Assembly (NCBI GenBank): GCA_963691705.1
Contig: OY829543.1
Location: 44,462,855-44,526,854 of the forward strand
Origin: Viola odorata
Taxonomy: Eukaryota; Streptophyta; Magnoliopsida; Malpighiales; Violaceae
Direction of reading: 5' to 3'
DNA: 64,000 bases
Shown: positions 33,088 through 44,425 of the stretch, in pieces
Layout of the letters: the number at the start of each line of letters is the position of its first letter
Numbering within the stretch: the first letter of the stretch is position 1
Program-made: the position numbers and the translations under genes
Notes under the pieces: generated by a model
Databases searched by the model: none
What the model was told of the DNA's origin: nothing
Seen by the model: the letters and a program-made list of their open reading frames with translations, nothing else

Positions 33088-35610
33088 CTACAAGGAAGGC
33101 ACACAAAGAGTAGGAAAAGAATCATCAATGTTAGGATTAGCTAATTGATCCTCATTGCTCAAAGGCACGCTCATTGGATCAATAACTTTCACAACTTCCG
33201 CTTGCATCTTTTCCTCACTTTCTTTCTGCTCATTTTGCTCACTCTCAATGGCATGCTTGCTGTTTTCATGCCATGTATTAATCTCATTAAATTCCTCACT
33301 CTTTTTATGCTCAAGCTCACTCTCTTTTATCTCATTCTCAATGGCATACTTGCTGTTTTTATGCCATGTGTTCTCCTCATCACTTACTTTCTTCTCTCCA
33401 CACTCTTTTCTCTCATTTTCGACCTCACATTTTTCACTCATCATTACAGAATTTCCAGCCACACTTTCTTCAATCAAATTATATTTTTCAGTCACATTTG
33501 GTTCAAACGATTAAGATGGTGTAGGCGGTCGTTATTTATGAATGATGTCTTCATGGTGTGCTTGGTTAGAACTTATGAAGGCTTCGGCTAGTTTGCCTCG
33601 GGCCAACTTCCAATTTTCAACACTTTGGATCATATTTTGGAGTGTGGTGATTGTTGCAGCACGCCTTTGTGATGCGATATTATGAGCTTCGACTTTGTAG
33701 GCAAATTGGACCATGGATTGCATGCTTGTAAACTCATAGAGGTCAAGTTGACTCCTAATGTTTTCATTTAGTCATCTTTTAATCTGATTGTGTGTTTAAT
33801 TTCATAATTATCTCTATCTAAATGTGTATTTTTAGATAAAGATACTACTCATTTTATGTCATTTCCCTCCCTCTTTGCAGGAAAAGAAGATTTAAAGGAA
33901 GAGAATAAAAAAGGAGCTACAGTTGTGGAAATTTGAAGAAAAATGCTAGAACAAAGAAAGTTCAAAATCAAAATGCAGCTGCTACTTTTGAATTCCAAAA
34001 TCAAACCATTGAAATTGGTTTGGCCAAGATTTCGGGATTTGTATTTGTTAAATATTTGATTTGATTTGATTCTAAGTTTAGATTTTAAATTTAGATTCAA
34101 AGACAATTTTTAATTTAGAATTTGATAGAGGATTTCAAGGGAGAAAGAACACTATAAATACCCTCCCTTGCTTTCTCTACTATCATCTCATTCTTCTAGG
34201 AATAAATTTCAACATAAACTTTTTGTAAACACCAGCTCGGCTTGTCTTCTTTATTGAAGCCATCGAATTTATTTTTTATGCAATTTCTTAATTTCTCATT
34301 TTTGATTATTATGTCTATGTCGAGCTAAACACTCAATTCCTAGCAAAGACAACAAGGGTTATGATTCGTCATCGTTGTGAGATCTAAACACTCTTCTTAG
34401 TTTCTATATTTATGTTTATTCATTCATTAATTTAATGCCAAATTATTCATATTGTATTTAAGACTAATCATTTTAGGTTTCAATCTGAATAGTTAATGTA
34501 GGTTCAGAAGGTTGCGGATTACAAAGACCGAGGACCATAGCAGACAACTAAATCGATCTCAGTCACAGGTTCTTTGAGACTAGAATGAATGAATAATTAA
34601 GTCTAAAGACTATAAGCGTACCTTAGTCTTGGCTTAGAGTAGTATTTCCCTAGTTTTATCAATTTTTCTAGTTAAATATTATAAGCGTACCTTAAGGTTG
34701 CTAGATGAATTAGGGTTGCTTATTAAGCGTACCTTTAAGTAACTTGTTGCAGGAGGAAAGGAGGGAACCTAAGCGTAACTGGTTGCTATAGCTGCTCCAT
34801 AAATCAGAAATGAATCAATGATGAAAATAATAGAATCATAACCTTTTCGTTGCCTTTGCTGGGAGTCTTTTATTCTATTTTTCACCAAAAATCTATCCTG
34901 TACTTGCTCCAAATCAATTTTCACTATTTAAGCTTACTTTTTCAAAACCAAAACCCCCCATATTTTAATTTAACGGTCAAAACAAAGTTTTCAAATTACA
35001 CCTTCCCTGAGGATGGAACCTCTTGTCACTATTTATAAGTTATTTTATCATTAATTCTGTGTTGAAATTATACTTATTATTTGACGAATTCGGCCTCCAT
35101 CATAATCCTACTCGTGATCTCACAATCAGCTTCGTGAAGGTTGGCCTTGATGAGTAAATCAACAAATTCATCATAATAATCTTTCACGGATTTAGTCCAT
35201 TGTTGTATAGAAAGCAAATCACTTTCTAGTTTCCATTGATAATGGGTGGGTACAAACCGCTTTCTCATGATTTGCCTCATTTCATCCCAAGTAGCAAGCG
35301 TTTCTCTTCGTCTCTCACAACTCATAAAGTACCACCAATTATAGGCATTGTCACGGAATATCTAGATGACAAGTCTGGTCTTCTTATATTCGGACATTGG
35401 ATGACATTCAAAAAATCATACAAGGCGGTATTATCATTCAATAAATTCTACTGCAGAGGACTTTCCTCTAAAGAGGGGAAGTTGAAATTGTCGATGGCAA
35501 GAATTGGCGTGGTCTTGATGGTTGTGACCACTAGTAGAGGGGAAATGGGTAAGGCCTTGTTCGGAGGGACCTAGGCCATAACTTGATTGACAAGAATCAT
35601 AGGAAGTCAT
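33088..35610 (-). pseudogene. Gypsy (chromovirus-like) gag, split by a solo LTR
   Basis: The minus strand starts at ATG 35608-35610. It carries FQLPLFRG, TWDEMRQIMRKRFVPTHYQ and SVKDYYDEFVDLLIKANLHE, typical plant chromovirus gag. At TSRI the frame is cut by the solo LTR 33785-35102 and resumes at 33779 with LNENIRSQLDLYEF and MVQFAYKVEAH. An acidic Glu/Lys/Asn-rich stretch follows to 33088, ending PTLCVPSL. Stops and frame changes occur near 35480, at 33768 (TGA) and around 33510. No CCHC knuckle and no pol follows. This copy is separate from the pol fragments at 37515-44104. Confidence 0.75.
33785..35102 (+). mobile_element. Solo LTR, Athila-type
   Basis: 1318 bp from TGATTGTGTGTTTAATTTC to TTCGGCCTCCATCA. 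Target duplication TAATC is at 33780-33784 and 35103-35107. A TATA box ACTATAAATA is at 34151-34160. The end in reverse (TGATGGAGGCCGAATTCGTC) matches the pattern of the LTR ends at 6821 and 36477. It interrupts a gag coding region, and the gag frame resumes on the far side. Confidence 0.9.
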
Positions 35611-36473
35611 TGTAACTACAAAATTAACAAGCTATATATATGTATAAATGTTAGTTAAAACAGAAAATTTACTCCCTCACGTGTTTAATCACTCGAAAAT
35701 TTTGCACTCACAAATTTGCTCAATTTCTTCTCCAAACAGAACCCTGTCTTGTCAAAGTTAAAGCTAGAAATCTCAAGCTCAATGACAAGGATTACCCCAA
35801 CGAATTTATACAAGCAAGAACACAAGAAACACCAAAAATAGTTTGCTGGAAAATACTGGACAGTTTTGCGCAACTTCCGAATATGACATACGAAAAATAG
35901 GAAACGATTGAATTAATTCACGAAATTTAGTATGAACAATCTTAAGAAAAAGCTCTACAAATTACAGCCAAGAAAGAAGCAAAATTTCAGCTGAAGAAAC
36001 AAGAAAAACGTTGGAGTGGAATGCAAGAAAACTAGGGGTTGAAAGAATAGAAGTTATGATGGATATTCACACTTTTGGTTATTCACACAAATTCACAAAA
36101 TTTCAGTCACCTTTATACAACTTAATGATACACACAAACAATTACAAGTCTCTTGGTGTACCTTGTCAATTTGGTTCAAAACAAAAAATGAATGAAAGGA
36201 TGGACTATCCGACTAACGGTATGACGTTAATGTGTTAACGACATGACGTGAGCTTGGTTTGGTATTTTCGACTTCTTTTTTGTTTTTGTTTTTGGAGAGA
36301 TGTCTTGAAATAAAATTAAATTAAGCCAAGTTAGAAGACAAGGTGTGAGTATATTGTACGGAAAAAAATGAGTATTGAATTATACAATTGAAAGTATTGT
36401 ATAAAGAATGATTGTATAATAAGAGGTGATGGAGTGTGATGGCCGAATAAGGTGGGAGATAAATGGTGTGGGT
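35611..36473 (-). other. Probable leader and decayed LTR of the gag-bearing gypsy copy
   Basis: This lies directly upstream of the gag ATG on the minus strand. It is AT-rich with a TATA-like TTTATACAA near 36112 on that strand. LTR ends and PBS could not be placed. Confidence 0.35.
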
Positions 36474-37309
36474 GATGGGTGTCGAATACGTCAAAAATAA
36501 ATACAATTTATCAGTACCTACAAAAGATTGTAAATAGTGGTAAGAGGTTCGATCCATAGAGAGTGAGTAGACTTAAAACAAGATAAAATACCAAAATTAA
36601 ACACTTAGGTGAATGAGGGTTTTTTTTTAATCTAAAGCTAAAAACTGGAAAATAAATAAAACAGATAAGTGTCTTGGCCAAGCATGAAATTATTTGTCAA
36701 GACACAAATCAAGAAGAAAATATCAAGTATGAGAGAAATTCCTAGTAGAGGCTTGGTAAGCGATGAGATATGTGTTGCAATCATGGACGCGTGAGTATTC
36801 ATCTTTAATCTATAGAGTTGTTATAGGATCAAGTGATATGATCCTTGGTCACCCGAGGCTCGTATTACGTATTTGATCTAGTTCTAGGCTTAGATTTCGT
36901 TGCGGAAGATAGATAACTCGACTTGAATGTTCGACCTTGTTAACAACCTGTGTTAACCAACCCTAACGAATCAAGTGAGGTTCTTAATTCAGATCTCTAA
37001 CCCTGAACTCAACCTGTGAGAACCAACCTAGAGTAAATGAACTAATGGATCAACTTTCGGGTTTTACTTGCTATCCTAATTGAGTGTTCAGACTCAATGA
37101 GGGACAAAGTACACGATGGACAATTGAGAAAATTCTCTGAATTTTATTTGAAAGATAACGCAACCTTAGAATGAAAAAGGTGGCTCCTTTAATTAGGAGA
37201 AACCCAAAATTCTTACAATAGAAGTCCTTCTCCTAATTGAACTTCTAATTAATTAATTAAAATAAATCCAAACTAATTTAATTAATTAATAAAATAACTA
37301 ATTAAAATA
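36474..37309 (-). mobile_element. Athila-type LTR fragment
   Basis: The plus strand starts TGATGGGTGTCGAATACGTC at 36474, the same layout as LTR ends at 6821 and (in reverse) 35102. It runs to about 37309, where the gypsy polyprotein 3' region begins. The other LTR end is not present, so it is truncated. Confidence 0.55.
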
Positions 37310-37354
37310 GACAGTCTGAAAGTTTCCATCTTGGACCCAAACATGCAGCTCGTT

Positions 37355-37605
37355 AGCGTGATCACACCTAGGGATGGCGTGATCACGAGATCACATCTCT
37401 CGACTCGCCTCTCGCCTCTGTTTTGGGCATGATCACGCCTAGGGATGGCGTGACCACGAGATCGTCGAACCCAAGTCCCTACTTTGGGCGTGATCACACC
37501 TAGGGATGGTGTGATCACGTGATCACTAGTCCTCCAATCGCGTCAGCTCCTATTTTGGGCGTGATCACGCCAAGGGATGGCGTGATCACGTCATCTCCAG
37601 TCTGG
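37355..37605. repeat. Four GTGATCAC-bearing repeats of about 70 bp
   Basis: Each unit has the form GGGCGTGATCACGCC, then AAGGGATGGCGTGATCAC, then a variable stretch ending TTTTGGG. Units lie near 37355, 37428, 37490 and 37555. A fifth single unit is at 44195-44235. Translated on the minus strand they give DDVITPSLGVITPK at the end of the polyprotein. Confidence 0.75.
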
Positions 37606-38844
37606 ACCATGAGAAGCGATACAAGGCGCAGGCTTCTCTCGCGTAGCACTGCTTTGTCAATAAGTGTCTCGCACTGTAACTCCTTGTAGATGAGTTGTGA
37701 AAGTCGCGCTTGTAACTCCTTGCTCCTCGGGCGAGTCATTGATCCGGAAGGTGGCAAAGGTACTCCTGGATTCGCATCATTCCCTCCCCCTTGGAAAGGA
37801 TTCACCCTCGAATTCACATCAGCATCAACATCATTAGAATAATCACCTACATCAAACAACGTTAAGTCATAGACGTTGAAAGTGGCACTCACAGAACCAT
37901 ACTCACTAGGTAAATCAAGTTTGTAGGCGTTATTGTTGATCTTGTCCACAATCTGAAATGGGCCGTCGCCTCTGTCAGACATCTTTCCACGACGTTGGGC
38001 TGAAAACCGTTCCCGATGTAAGTGTAGCCATACCCAATCACCAACATTGAAGGAGATCGTCTTCCTTCCTTCATTCCTCTTGTTCGCCAACTTCTCATTC
38101 ATTCGCTCTATGTTGTACTTGGCCTTCTCGTGTAACTTCTTCACCAAATCTGCCTTCTTCGCACCATCTAGGCTAGAAACATCACTTAAAGGTAAATGAA
38201 TCAAATCCAAAGGTGTCATAGGATTAAAACCATACACAATCTCAAAAGGTGAGTAATGAGTAGTAGAATGAATAGAACGATTGTAAGAAAATTCAATAAA
38301 TGGTAGACATTCTACCCATGTAGACATATACTTACGAACCAATGTGCGCAACAAGGAACCTAGGGTTCGATTCACTACTTCTGTTTGGCCGTCGATTTGC
38401 GAATGATAAGATGTAGAATAAAGAAATTTTGTACCGAGTCTCTTCCACAAAACGCGCCAAAAGTGGCTAAGGAACTTACTATCCCTATCACTAATAATAG
38501 ACAAAGGTATGCCATGCAAACGTACCACTTCTTTAAAGAACAAATCAGCAATAGCAGTCGCATTATGAGTAGTAGCACACAGAATAAAATGTGCCATCTT
38601 AGAAAATCTATCTACTACGACCAAAATACTATCCTTCCCTTGCCTAGACTTAGGCAAACCCACAACAAAATCCATGGACAGATCAGTCCAAGGATGGGAA
38701 GGAACGGGTAATGGCATGCACTCGCCATGGCTGGCCACCTTAGATTTGGCCTTTCGGCACACTAGACACCTAGCAACGATGCAAACCACGTCGCGTTTCA
38801 TATGGGGCCAGTAAAAATGATCCTTAAGCACATCAAGAGTCTTA
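37515..38844 (-). pseudogene. Gypsy integrase and C-terminal tail
   Basis: An unbroken minus-strand frame from the DNA transposon edge to 37515, about 440 codons. It has the CC half of the zinc finger (CIVARCLVCRKAKS), catalytic D (LSMDFVVGLP), D (ISDRDSKFLSHF) and E (GQTEVVNRTL). The C-terminal domain has FNVGDWVWLHLHRERF and GPFQIVDKINNNAYKLDLP. The tail (NPFQGGGNDA, TRPRSKELQARL) is common in plant gypsy polyproteins; a chromodomain is not evident. The HH half of the zinc finger is on the far side of the transposon. The triad is intact. Confidence 0.88.
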
Positions 38845-39105
38845 GTGCCTGTTTGGGAAACACTAAAAAGCTGGTTTGGGTTTTAGAAGTTGGTTTCAAA
38901 ACCACTGTGCTATTTGGTGACCTCCTTTTCAAACCAAGCTTCCCAAGAAGCTTCAGTTTGAAACTAAGAAAAACGTTGATTTTGAGAAGGAGCAATTTGC
39001 TCCAGCCCAAAACCAATGGTTTTGAGTAGAGGACGGGAAGCTCACTTTCATTTATTTTGGACAAAATTATTGAGGGTATTCCTTGTTAATTACAAGGATA
39101 CCAGG

Positions 39106-39113
39106 TATAAATA
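39106..39113 (+). promoter_or_regulatory. TATA box upstream of the chimeric gene
   Basis: TATAAATA lies about 340 bp before the ATG at 39445. A C/T-rich leader-like region follows (39125-39240). It was probably captured with the calnexin gene. Confidence 0.5.
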
Positions 39114-39444
39114 AAAAAAATTAACAGCATCCTCCTCATTCTCCCCTCATTTTTCCAGCTTCTCTCTCGACCTCCAGCCCGCACTCCCTCTTCTTCAATC
39201 GATCTCTTCTTCATTTTCCACCCAAATCTTAGCCAAATTCTCTCAAAATTTCACCGATTAATCCTTACATCTATACAAACAAAACCCAGTGATCAATTTC
39301 ACAAATCATTCACCAAATCTTTAGTTGCTTGTTTGCTTGCTTGCTCCGAGATTCAGTTTTTCAGATCAGTAACTAGACAATCATAACTGTCTCCATCGTC
39401 ATCACTAGGGATTTGATTTATTGATTTGGAGGAGGAGGAAGAAG

Positions 39445-41049
39445 ATGGGAGAAGCCACACGCGCCTCTCTGCGAGTGCCTTTTCTGCTACTAATCGCATT
39501 CATTTCCTTCAATCAGCTCCGGTCATCTCACGCCGACGACACGGTAAGCATCGGAACATTGTTTCATAAATTACACTTCTATGTACGTCTCGTGTGTGTA
39601 TATTATCTATTTTCATGTATGGATTTCTGAGATTTGAGGTTCTGTTATGTGTAGGTATTGTACGAGTCGTTTGACGGGAAATGGGTTGTATCTGAGAAGG
39701 ATGAATATCAAGGTAATTTATGACTTAATTACTTTATTCTTTATTAATATTCTGTTATTCATATCAGTTGATGTTTATAGATTTATTGAGACCATAATGA
39801 TTGCACTGATTTGGAGACTTTGATGTGTGAAGTGATTATTTTGAGTTCAGTTCAACTTTATTGAACCAGAGCTGTGCAGGAAAACCCATTCCTTGTGCAG
39901 TTGTGCTGTGCCGAATCCATCACCCTCTCAACTTCTCTTGCAAAGGTCAGTAATTTATTCTCTTGGTTCTTAACCTTGCAATTTCTCTTGATTATTTTTT
40001 CCCCACGATTCTTGTTTCTTGTAATCCCTGCCAATGAAATATGCGACTAATGATTAAGATGCATTATTGTTTCCTTTTTTTCTGGGTGTTCTAATTCATT
40101 TTTGGGTTCTGCTTTCCTTTTTCTTAAGAAGAAACTTTAAAGTTAGCTTGTGATTTTGCTCTGTTAAAGTAAAAGAGGACAGTTGCTTGCTGTGGGATTT
40201 GCAATCTGCCTTTTGTATCTTTTCAAATTAGATAAAGGACCTATTTATGATTACTTGTTGGTTAGCTGATATCAGTCTACTTTGTGTTTCAAATGAGATA
40301 GGAGCATTATACATACTTAGATAGGCAGCTAAAAACATCACCATTCCTTACTGTTGTATGCCATTCCAGTTGTGTCTTTTGTGCACCCATTAGGATTTTG
40401 AATCTGTGATTCCCTTGTTGGACCAGTTTAATAGAAACTTCAATTCCATGTTAAATACCTTCCTCTAAGTGCCATATTTCCTTGATCTCATGGATTTTAC
40501 TGCTTTTGACTATCTGGTAGATATTACAATCCATAGGCATTCAACTGTTATCATGTGGATGTTGTCTATGTAGTGTATCTCATTTGCAAGTGTTCTACTG
40601 GAAATAACCTGAAGTTTATTCCGCCGTTGCTCCTGCTGCTACTGGTGCTGCACCTGCTGCTGAGGCTAAGAAGGAGGAGAAGGCTGTGGAGAAAGAGGAG
40701 TCTGATGATGTAAGTTTCTTTGCTCTTGTGCTGATTTTTCCCGTTATTGCTATGTTTGTTTGGTTTAGGAAAATGATCCTGTGTGTTTTAGTAGATGATC
40801 TAAGGCAGATGTTACTTTCTTCCCAGATAAAAATTGTTTGTTTACTGTATTGATGATAAACATAGATGAGAATTACAATTGAAAATGGCAAGAGTATCCT
40901 GTTTTGTTCTCTTTTGCTTCTGTGGTGAACAAATGTGGTCACTTAGACATAACCTTTGTGTTTTTTCCCAAAATTTATTTGTTCTTTGTTGTTTGCAGGA
41001 TATGGGTTTCAACCTTGTCGACTTAGTTATCAAGTTCCTTTATGGTTGA
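39445..41049 (+). CDS. Predicted chimeric gene: calnexin N-terminus fused to ribosomal P1 C-terminus
   Basis: Five predicted exons, 39445-39543, 39655-39712, 39880-39945, 40615-40709 and 40999-41049, share one open frame of 122 codons plus a stop, with GT..AG at every join. Exons 1-2 match the calnexin start: a signal peptide (PFLLLIAFISFNQL), then ADDT and VLYESFDGKWVVSEKDEYQ. Exon 3 has no recognised origin. Exon 4 is the acidic P1 hinge (APAATGAAPAAEAKKEEK and EKEESDD). Exon 5 starts DMGFNLVDL, close to the P1 end DMGFSLFD, and runs on to LYG. The product would be a short secreted or ER-directed acidic protein. Exon 4 has a poor acceptor pyrimidine tract, so the splice model needs transcripts. 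If not expressed, it is a set of captured gene fragments. Confidence 0.55.
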
Positions 41050-41400
41050 CTAGGTGTTATCATTTTTCTCCCCCATCTACGAGTGTCATTAAGATCAATT
41101 GTGATGCATCCAAGCTTGATTCGGTAGAGAATGCTGGTATCAGGATAGTTTGCGAAGATAAAGAAGCAAATCTTGTTGATGGTTTGGCTCTTATTCGCAG
41201 GTGCTCTTCAGCCTTGCAAGTAGAAGCTGTTACGGTTTTGGAAGCAGTCGATCTGGCTTTATCCAGAAATATCATCAATGTTATTGTTGAGACTGATTCT
41301 CAGGTTGTTGCAAATTGCATCTCTGATCTGTGTCATGACTATCCTTGAGAAATACATGCTTTGATAGAATGCATTAAGGATCGATCCTCCTTCTTTTGTA
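41050..41400 (+). pseudogene. RNase H-like (RVT_3) domain fragment
   Basis: A frame on the plus strand carries IKINCDASKLDSVENAGIRI, CSSALQVEAVTVLEAVDLAL and VIVETDSQVVANCI. This is the plant RVT_3 RNase H-like domain (PF13456) found in LINE-derived and host proteins. The D..E..D pattern (NCDAS, VEAVT, ETDSQ) is present. The frame is stopped by TGA 41346-41348, then continues with EIHALIECIKD. It is out of frame with the P1 exon before it, so it is a separate captured piece inside the same transposon. Confidence 0.75.
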
Positions 41401-42676
41401 ACTTCCCTGATTAATAGGGATCACCTGCTGTTTTCTCAGGATGTTGATTAATAGAATTTTTCTATCTTACACAAATAAATGTTTTTATTAAATTAATTAC
41501 ATAAAATTACCTCCTTTGGCGTGATCAATTCTTACCTTTACACATGTGCAATAAGCATTGGGTGAAAACATATCAATTTATGTTCTTGGGTTGGAGACTT
41601 GGAAATAAGTATGGGATCGTTTTGATCCTATTTTGATGTTTATATTACCTCAAGATAAATTGTCAAAAAGTTTTACCCGTAAATATATATATATATATAT
41701 ATATAATATTTGTATTATTTAATAAATAATTCTTTACATTTTCTTTAGGTTACCATTAATTTTTTTGTTAATTAAAATATTTATAAGTTGACGATTTATC
41801 ACAAAAATATAACAAACTCACTAAAAAAATGTGATTATTCATCAAGTTTTTTATTTATTATATGTGCCATTACATATTTCAAAAATATTGTACATTTTGA
41901 TAAATCTAAAATAGAAATACCAATTATATCATTTAATGTAAGATTGGATATCAATTAGTTAGTGACAATACCAAAATAAAAAATAAGATCCTAATATTTT
42001 AAATATTTAGTAGAGTATTTAATAATTGAACCATATGGTAAATATTGTAATGTTACTTACCAACTTTTATGTTTATTTGAATAATATGATGGAGTCAAAG
42101 TAGAAATTCATATGTTACATTAATTTCTTAAAAAATTAAAAAAATATTATTGATGTATTGGTATAAAAAAAGTAACTCAATAGGTAATAGATTAATGATT
42201 AATAAATAATTGTGATTTTATATATGTAAAATTTTAAAATAGTGCTCAGTATTTAACTTTATTTAATAAAATGTTAATTATTTATTTAAAGAAATAGATT
42301 GATTTAAATAATCTATATACATACTAAAAAATATTAATTTTAATGCTTGAAACAAATTGTGTCCTTTATAGTTAAAAGGTTAAAATTGCAGCTTTTAGAA
42401 AATCATAGTTAAATTATTTGTTTAGAAAAAAAATTGAATTAAATTATGTAAATAAATAACACTAAAAATGACTGATGCCATTTATAGTCATTTTACACTC
42501 AAACCATAGTTCTAAAAGCAGTGTTTACCAAACACCAAAAACAACTTCTCGTTTCCCACAACACTTTTAAGAAATGTTTACCAAACAGCATACTAGCTTT
42601 TCCAGAAGTGCTTTTCCCACAACACTTTTGCCACAACACTTTTCGGACTAGAACCGGAACGCCAAACAGACCCTTA

Positions 42677-44104
42677 GTCACACCAAAATGACCCATTAAA
42701 CCACCACTATGTGACTCTTGCACAAATAATTCCCTTAATGAACATATAGGCACACACAAGCGCTTGCGCTAAAAATAAATAACCCTCATGTCTATAAAAT
42801 TCAGATTCGACCCTAGTCATGCATGGTTATATATCTCACCGAAATCAGAATTAGTAGGGTATAGTTCAATAATGTGTTCAAACCCAAGTAACTTAGCGCT
42901 AAGAGAGGATAGAAGAACATACCTTCGCGATAGCGCATCAGCTACTACATTGTCCTTACCTTGCTTGTATTGTATATGATAGGGAAAGGACTCAATGAAC
43001 TCCATCTAAGTAGCGTGGCGTATGTTCAGCTTGCCTTGCCCCTTGAGGTACTTCAAGCTAAGGTGATCCGTGTGAACAATAAATTCCCGCGGCATCAAGT
43101 AATGCTGCCACACCTCGAGTGCGCGCACAAGGGCGTAGTGCTCCTTGTCGTAAGTCGGGTATCGAAGTTGAGCATCCTTCAACTTCTCACTGAAGTAGGC
43201 TATGGGGCGTTTCTCCTGCATCAGCACAACACCAATCCCCAGCCCACTCGCATCGCACTCCACTTCAAATGCCTTGTTGAAGTTCGGCAGGGCTAACACG
43301 GGCACCGAAGACAAGCGGTCCTTGAGTGTTTGAAATGCCTCCTCTTGCAGTTGTTCCCACCTAAAAGACACATTCTTTTTAGTTATCTCATTTAAAGGTA
43401 CAACGATGGTACTAAAATCTTTAACAAACCGCCTGTAAAAACTCACAAGGCCGTGAAACGAGCGAACGTCACTTGCGCTCTTTGGAGTCGGCCACTCCTT
43501 GATCACCTTGACCTTCTCTTCCTCAACCTTCACACCTTCTACACTGACAATGAAACCAAGAAAACTAACTTGCTCTAAAGCAAAAGAGCACTTGGTTAGC
43601 TTAGCATATAATTGTTGCTCACGTAGTGTAATAAAAACTTCTCTAAGATGTGAAACATGCTCATCAATGGATTTGCTGTAAATTAATATATCATCAAAAT
43701 AGACTAGAATAAATTTTCCAATAAAATTCCTAAGAACATGATTCATTAATCTCATAAAAGTACTAGGTGCGTTCGTTAATCCAAACGACGTAACTATCCA
43801 CTCATAAAGCCCATACTTAGTCTTAAAAGACATTTTCCATTCATCACCCTCTTTCATGCGAATTTGATGATAACCACTCATTAAATCTATCTTAGAAAAT
43901 ATTTGGCTACCACTTAATTCATCTAACATGTCATCTAAACGAGGTATAGGGTGTCGATACTTTACAGTGATTTTGTTGATTGTGCGGCAGTCAACACATA
44001 TGCACCAAGTTTCGTCCTTCTTTGGAACTAAGATCACGGGAACGACGCACAACGATAGGCTTTCCCTCACATAGCCGCGGCTCAGCAACTCATCAACTAG
44101 AAAG
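42677..44104 (-). pseudogene. Gypsy reverse transcriptase and RNase H
   Basis: The minus strand from 44104 has [58 protein letters not shown] and the catalytic [12 protein letters not shown]. RNase H follows with [25 protein letters not shown] and [17 protein letters not shown] at 43006-43008 replaces the usual Trp after RHAT, and the frame then continues with [26 protein letters not shown]. Past about 42815 it becomes the integrase HH zinc-finger half (SHSGGLMGHFGVTK), where the DNA transposon cuts it. The N-terminal RT and protease are missing. Confidence 0.88.
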
Positions 44105-44425
44105 TCTCAAAGTTTCCATCTTGGACGCAAACAAGCAGCTCATTGGCGTGATCACGTGACATCCAATCCTCCCCTCCAATCGCGTCGGCTCCTATTTTGG
44201 CGTGATCACGCAAAGGGATGGCGTGATCACGTCATCTCCAGTCTGGACCATGAGAAGCGATACAAGGTGTGGGCCTCTCTCGTGTAGCACGGCTTCGTCG
44301 ATGAGTGTCTCGCACTGTAACTCCTTGTAGATGAGTTGTGAAATTCTTGCTTGTAACTCCTTGCTCCTCCCACGAGTCATTGGTCCGGAAGGTGTCAAAG
44401 GTACTCCTGGATTCACATCATCAAG
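44105..44425 (-). pseudogene. Detached copy of the gypsy polyprotein tail
   Basis: Encodes NPGVPLTPSGPMTRGRSKEL and DDVITPSLCVITPK, nearly the same as the tail after integrase at 37515-37760. It sits upstream of RT in the direction of transcription, which is the wrong place, so it marks a rearrangement. Both copies end at the same phrase AAAGTTTCCATCTTGGAC (37317 and 44109). Confidence 0.7.

Larger units (their letters stand above)
38845..42673 (+). mobile_element. DNA transposon carrying parts of three genes (Pack-type, PIF/Harbinger-like ends)
   Basis: The ends are GTGCCTGTTTGG and, in reverse, GGGTCTGTTTGG (10 of 12 bases alike). TTA flanks both sides (38842-38844 and 42674-42676). The flanking gypsy pol frame rejoins exactly when the element is taken out. 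A TTA duplication and G-start ends fit PIF/Harbinger (Tourist-type); because the flanks share CTTAG, a 4- or 5-bp duplication cannot be excluded. There is no transposase. The inside holds calnexin exons with their likely promoter, a ribosomal P1 exon pair and an RNase H-like segment, all on the plus strand. 41400-42480 is AT-rich without features apart from (AT)n. Confidence 0.85.
37310..44425 (-). mobile_element. Rearranged gypsy element (pol part), split by a DNA transposon
   Basis: On the minus strand the order is a detached polyprotein tail (44425-44105), RT-RNase H (44104-42677), the DNA transposon (38845-42673), integrase and tail (38844-37515), then a repeat-rich 3' region to 37310. 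Gag, protease and both LTRs are missing. The tail upstream of RT matches the tail downstream of integrase, so a deletion or recombination between two copies made this order. Confidence 0.75.
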
